NCBI GenBank assembly: GCA_016294035.1
Contig: JAEDCT010000006.1
Coordinates: forward strand, 58,044-122,043
DNA: 64,000 nucleotides
From: Treponema sp.
GTDB lineage: Bacteria > Spirochaetota > Spirochaetia > Treponematales > Treponemataceae
Reading direction: 5' to 3'
This document shows, one piece after another, positions 60,588 through 64,000 of this stretch. A program made the translations under genes and the position numbers. Position 1 is the stretch's first letter. Each line of letters starts with the position of its first letter. The notes under the pieces are model-generated. The model searched no databases, was not told the origin of the DNA, and saw only the letters and a program-made list of their open reading frames with translations.

Positions 60588-61154
60588 ATGGACAGAAATA
60601 TTCCAAAGCCGGTGGATGGCTATGATGATGGAGCTGAACCTTTGGTTTTCTATGCACCAAAAGGAAGCTACAGAAAGTACGAGCAGAAAATCTACAGTGA
60701 TCTTGCTTCTGGCGTTACGGGGCCTGCAAAGGGTTTTTTCAAGGTTCTTGTTTCAACCAGGGCCAATAAACTGACTCTTATGGCAATGATTTTCTTTGTT
60801 GCAGTTGTTCTGGCAACCAGTTTTCTTTCAGGGGGAAAGAATCAGCGTGCATTAAGCGATGTGAACCTGACGCTTTCTGCATTTTCCTTTGATGGGCGGG
60901 TTTACACAAGTCTTGAGATGAAGGAATCAAAGAAATATTCCAGAAAGAATGGATTGCTTTTTACTGCAGATTTTTGTGCCGTGAATTCTGATTCCGAGGT
61001 TTCTGACAAAGTTTCTGATCATGTAATTTTTCTGCCGTCGGAATCTAAGACAATTCATTGTGTGTTCAATGATTATGAACTTTCAAAAATAAGATGCAAG
61101 GTCACAACTGATGATGGTAATGTTGAACTTGAGTGCAGCATCATTCATAAATAG
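60588..61154 (+). CDS. single-pass membrane protein, unknown
   Basis: 188 aa with one membrane segment (~60-80, TLMAMIFFVAVVLATSFLSGG). The N-terminal 55 residues would be cytoplasmic and the ~105-residue rest periplasmic with a beta-rich pattern (VNLTLSAFSFDGRVYTSLEM). It lies 8 nt after the lipoprotein gene. No known domain is seen. Confidence 0.72.
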   Translation: MDRNIPKPVDGYDDGAEPLVFYAPKGSYRKYEQKIYSDLASGVTGPAKGFFKVLVSTRANKLTLMAMIFFVAVVLATSFLSGGKNQRALSDVNLTLSAFSFDGRVYTSLEMKESKKYSRKNGLLFTADFCAVNSDSEVSDKVSDHVIFLPSESKTIHCVFNDYELSKIRCKVTTDDGNVELECSIIHK

Positions 61155-61216
61155 TTGCATTGAATTTTTGTTCAAAAAACATTAATTTAGTAAAGGTTTT
61201 ATTAGAGAGGTTTTTA

Positions 61217-61666
61217 ATGGCACAATTTTATTTTTTGTCTATCCTGTTGAATATTATTGCGGGATTGATCCTCGTTTACGGCGTAAATCTTGCTGACCGT
61301 GATGACAGCCTGAGTGAAATTGAAGATGACGGATCTTCATTCAAGAAGTCAATAAATGATTTTGGAATTAACAGCGCTTCTTTCAGGCTTATTGTTGGTG
61401 TTTTGTGTGTCTTCACTGCCATAATGAAAATCCTGTCAGTGTTCAGAAATGATATTCCGGTAGTGGGAGATCTTATTCCTGCTCTTGCCGGATTCCTTGC
61501 AGCTGCTTCAATTCTCCTGGAATATTTTGTTGCTTCAGCTTCGGAAGATGGTGTTGTTTCTGATCAGGCCCATAAATTTTTCATTGATTCAAGAAAGTAT
61601 ATCGGTTACTTCTGCTTTGTTGCGGCAGTTCTTCACTTTATTTTCCCTCAGGTGATTTTGCTGTAA
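61217..61666 (+). CDS. four-segment membrane protein, unknown
   Basis: 149 aa from ATG 61217, chosen because GAGAGG lies 6 nt upstream; an in-frame ATT/upstream extension to 61160 lacks a site. About four hydrophobic segments (LSILLNIIAGLILVYG at the start, LIVGVLCVFTAIMKILSVF, LIPALAGFLAAASILLEYF and YFCFVAAVLHFIFPQVILL). The stop TAA overlaps the ATG of the Nudix gene by one base. No family is recognised. Confidence 0.72.
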   Translation: MAQFYFLSILLNIIAGLILVYGVNLADRDDSLSEIEDDGSSFKKSINDFGINSASFRLIVGVLCVFTAIMKILSVFRNDIPVVGDLIPALAGFLAAASILLEYFVASASEDGVVSDQAHKFFIDSRKYIGYFCFVAAVLHFIFPQVILL

Positions 61667-62073
61667 TGAGTAAGACATCAATAGCATGCATTGCCCTTTG
61701 GAAAGATAAGGTTCTCGTAGCTCATAGAAATCCAGTTGGACAAATGGGAAACCGCTGGGAATTTCCTGGTGGCAAGGTTGAGGAAGGCGAGTCCGATTAT
61801 GTTGCCGTTGTCCGTGAATTCATGGAAGAATTCGGCGTGAAGGTTAGGGTTGGCGAAAAAATTACTCAGGCTGAATTTGAGCATAATGAGAAAAAAGTTC
61901 AGCTTCATGCCTACAGAATTTATGTTCCCCACAAGGGATTGTTTTTTAAGTATAAGCTTACAGAACATACTGAATATAAATGGGTAACTTTTGATGAAAT
62001 CAAGAATCTTGATTTTGTTGACAGTGACATGCTGCTCTATCCGGAAGTAAGAAAATATGCAGAAAGTATCTAA
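61666..62073 (+). CDS. MutT-type Nudix hydrolase
   Basis: 135 aa with a complete Nudix box GGKVEEGESDYVAVVREFME + EFGV (G(x5)E(x7)REUxEExGU). The short length and N-terminal VLVAHRNPVGQMGNRWEFPG match 8-oxo-dGTP diphosphatases of the MutT type. It probably clears oxidised nucleotides. The start overlaps the previous stop and the 3' end overlaps the next gene by 17 nt. Confidence 0.92.
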   Translation: MSKTSIACIALWKDKVLVAHRNPVGQMGNRWEFPGGKVEEGESDYVAVVREFMEEFGVKVRVGEKITQAEFEHNEKKVQLHAYRIYVPHKGLFFKYKLTEHTEYKWVTFDEIKNLDFVDSDMLLYPEVRKYAESI

Positions 62074-62473
62074 TGTCCTGCTGAGTGCACTTTGTTTTGC
62101 TTGTTCAGTCCTGTTTTTTTCCTGCAATAAAAGATCTTCAATTGATGTGAATGTTGTTGATGAAACTGCCATTGCTCCTGATCTTCAGTGGGCTTTGGTG
62201 AGCGTTCCCTATGTTTCATTCATGAAAGAGCCATCCTATTCTTCTGATGTGGTTTCTCATGAGCGAAGTGGTGCAGTATTGCCAGTTGTTGGAAAGAAAA
62301 CCTGCAAGGTTGTCCGATATGAAGATGATGACGAGAAGAAAGCACATCCCATTGTTGAATATCTTGTATGGTATAAGTTTTCTCAGGGATGGCTTGAAAG
62401 CACTCAAATAACCCTGTATGACACTAAGTTAAAGGCTGAAAAATCTGCTTCTGCTTCCTTCCCGAAAGAATAA
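62057..62473 (+). CDS. SH3-like lipoprotein
   Basis: 138 aa. Lipobox FFSC (Cys23) after a hydrophobic segment. The mature part has a bacterial SH3-like pattern (VPYVSFMKEPSYSSDVVSHE, then VWYKFSQGWLESTQI), such domains often binding peptidoglycan. GGAAG precedes ATG 62057, which lies inside the Nudix gene. The stop lies next to the terminator of the convergent hisS gene. Confidence 0.78.
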   Translation: MQKVSNVLLSALCFACSVLFFSCNKRSSIDVNVVDETAIAPDLQWALVSVPYVSFMKEPSYSSDVVSHERSGAVLPVVGKKTCKVVRYEDDDEKKAHPIVEYLVWYKFSQGWLESTQITLYDTKLKAEKSASASFPKE

Positions 62474-62522
62474 AAAAAACAGATCCCCAAGAACTTGGTT
62501 TGGTATGCTCCCGGGAATCCTG
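62472..62522 (-). terminator. intrinsic terminator of hisS
   Basis: Minus strand CAGGATTCCC (62522-62513) / GGGGATCTG (62488-62480), nine pairs with one bulge and a G-U, followed by eight T that reach into the stop codon of the convergent SH3-like gene. Confidence 0.75.
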
Positions 62523-62532
62523 TATCGTGGTT

Positions 62533-63837
62533 TTATTTTTGATTCCTGATCTTTGCCGCTGCTTCTTCAACAGTAATGTCAGAAAACTGTTCGCGTGTCT
62601 TCAGGTTCTTGAGTGTAAGTTTTCCATCAGCAGCCTGTTCCTTGCTGACAAGTATTCCCCAAGGCATTCCCTTCTTTTCTGTTACAGCATACTGCTTGTT
62701 CATTTTTACGCAGTCTGGGAATACTTCAACTGCAATTCCCTTTGAACGCAATGCACTTGCAATTCCCTGGTAATGGGCTGCAAGATTCTCGTCTCCGTTG
62801 AAGATTTCTGCATCAAGGTAGCTTCCCTTTACTTCTGTAATTCCAAGTTCAGTAAGACCGGCAATGAGTCGGTCAAGTCCAATTGAAGCACCAACTCCCG
62901 GAAGCTTTTCCTTCATGTAAAGTCCTGCAAGGTTGTCGTATCTTCCGCCTGAGCATACGGAACCAATTGTTGGAAGGTCGTTGAGGAATGTTTCGTAGAC
63001 AACTCCTGTGTAGTAATCAAGTCCGCGCGTAATGCTTGGGTCCAGTATATAAGTCCCGTCGATTCCTGCAGCCTTCATCATTGCGTAGATGTCCTTCATT
63101 CTCTTTGAGTCTGCATCTTCTCCACCTGCAAGGTTTTCAATGTTTGCAAGGGTCTCTTCAAAGGTTCCGCAAGGCTTAATGTAGCCGATAATTTTTTCTG
63201 CACTGTCTGCACTGCCTGTAACTTCGGTGAGTTCCTTTTTTACTTCTTCTTCGCCCACCTTTGCAAGCTTGTCTACGATGCGGAGAATGTCATCAGACTT
63301 TTCCTTTGCCCCGATTTTTTCAAGGAAGCGGTTGAAAATTCCGCGGTGGTTAACGTGGATTGTGATTTTTTCAACTCCAATTGAAGCAAGGGCAGCCTTC
63401 ATCAATGCAAGAACTTCAAAATCTGCCGTTGCACTATCTGTACCAACTGTGTCAAAGTCGCACTGGATGAATTCACGGTAGCGTCCAGCCTGAGGTTTTT
63501 CTCCGCGCCATACTTTCGAAATGTGGTATCGCTTGAAAGGAAAGTACAGTTCTTCCTTGTGCTGTGCTGTGTAGCGGGCAAATGGAACAGTAAGATCAAA
63601 TCTCATTGCAACATCACGTCCGCCATTGTCTTCAAAACGGAACATCTGCTTTTCTGTTTCACCGTTGCTCTTGCGCAGAAGAATTTCTGTGTATTCAAGA
63701 ACAGGTGTGTCAATTGGAACAAATCCGTATGACCGGTAAGTATGTGTAAGTTTTTCAATTAAGTCTGAGCGAAGAATTTCATCCTGTGGCAGAAAATCTC
63801 TGAAACCTTTCAAAATTTTTGGCTGAATCAAATCCAT
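62533..63837 (-). CDS. hisS: histidyl-tRNA synthetase
   Basis: 434 aa, class II. Present are PFARYTAQHKEELYFPFKRY and VWRGEKPQAGRYREFIQCDF (motif 2), the His-binding TRGLDYYTGVVYE, GGRYDNLAG and the C-terminal anticodon domain. GAGGATAT lies before ATG 63837. It charges tRNA-His. Its upstream region holds a heptamer array starting 89 nt from the ATG. Confidence 0.98.
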   Translation of the reverse strand: MDLIQPKILKGFRDFLPQDEILRSDLIEKLTHTYRSYGFVPIDTPVLEYTEILLRKSNGETEKQMFRFEDNGGRDVAMRFDLTVPFARYTAQHKEELYFPFKRYHISKVWRGEKPQAGRYREFIQCDFDTVGTDSATADFEVLALMKAALASIGVEKITIHVNHRGIFNRFLEKIGAKEKSDDILRIVDKLAKVGEEEVKKELTEVTGSADSAEKIIGYIKPCGTFEETLANIENLAGGEDADSKRMKDIYAMMKAAGIDGTYILDPSITRGLDYYTGVVYETFLNDLPTIGSVCSGGRYDNLAGLYMKEKLPGVGASIGLDRLIAGLTELGITEVKGSYLDAEIFNGDENLAAHYQGIASALRSKGIAVEVFPDCVKMNKQYAVTEKKGMPWGILVSKEQAADGKLTLKNLKTREQFSDITVEEAAAKIRNQK

Positions 63838-63925
63838 TTTTATATCCTCGTTGTGTTGTTTGTTTTCAAATAATTTTAAAGTTTATAAGAAAATCAAAAA
63901 AAAAGTAATAGGGGAGAGTATTAAC

Positions 63926-64000
63926 AATTCATAATTCATAATTCATAATTCATAATTCATAATTCATAATTCATAATTCATAATTCATAATTCATAATTC
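63926..64000. repeat. tandem heptanucleotide array (ATAATTC)n
   Basis: AATTC followed by ten perfect ATAATTC units fills 63926-64000 and runs off the window, so its full length is unknown. It lies upstream of hisS, on the promoter side, beyond an A/T-rich spacer. Confidence 0.97.

Noticed and set aside
63926..64000. Repeat array as a CRISPR
   Set aside because: Units are 7 bp, contiguous and without spacers; this is a simple tandem repeat.

Overview
The window is a 64 kb piece of a spirochaete chromosome, most likely a Treponema of the gut/rumen type. The evidence is a secreted FlaA flagellar sheath protein following an amidase/GerMN pair, a spiro-SPASM family protein, a treponeme-style RsbU/RsbV/RsbW partner-switching set next to the tmRNA gene, many lipoproteins with short [LFV]-x-S-C lipoboxes, and moderately AT-rich DNA with sigma70-type promoters. 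No transposase, integrase, prophage or CRISPR array was seen. It reads as core chromosome with several lineage-specific insertions.

Layout. 1-5.2 kb (+): the end of a large Asp-loop protein, an HtrA-like protease lipoprotein and lepA. 5.3-8.8 kb: a small XRE regulator converging on ssrA (tmRNA, minus strand), then the partner-switching trio (PP2C phosphatase, STAS antagonist, GHKL kinase). 8.9-11.9 kb (-): a three-gene unit of a membrane TPR/pseudo-Mrr protein, a metallophosphoesterase and a ParB-like protein. 12.2-17.8 kb (+): two translationally overlapping TPR/coiled-coil proteins, the second of 1530 aa with 59-aa tandem repeats. 17.8-21.2 kb (-): xseA-xseB-mutL. 21.3-28.1 kb (+): a glycan-type locus of spiro-SPASM protein, GT-A-like protein, a three-domain SpsF/PseG/methyltransferase fusion and an ATP-grasp protein. 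It runs without a gap into an amidase and a GerMN protein, followed by flaA on its own promoter, a RelA/SpoT-TPR alarmone synthetase and tRNA-Glu.

32-43.5 kb: c-di-GMP-related genes (degenerate GGDEF-EAL, a ComFB-domain protein, a possible PilZ-like protein) interspersed with an AspT-type transporter, a RadC-type JAMM/DinG helicase fusion, a BI-1 protein and aconitase. 43.5-52.3 kb (-): a DEAD helicase, a short SMC without a recognisable hinge, a small membrane protein, a repeat-bearing lipoprotein, serS and an AI-2E-type permease. 52.4-56.4 kb: a GT4 glycosyltransferase facing a DHHW/MBOAT O-acylation pair. 56.5-64 kb: secA, a + strand run of lipoproteins, membrane proteins and a MutT-type Nudix hydrolase, then hisS (-), whose upstream region holds a (ATAATTC)n heptamer array running off the window.

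Points most worth following: the RadC/JAMM-DinG fusion; the spiro-SPASM glycan locus with a radical-SAM-like domain that lacks its cysteines; the hinge-less SMC; a divergent promoter pair in which both start codons lie at the predicted +1 (leaderless mRNAs); an 18-residue tmRNA tag; and a ComFB domain fused to an Ig-like region.
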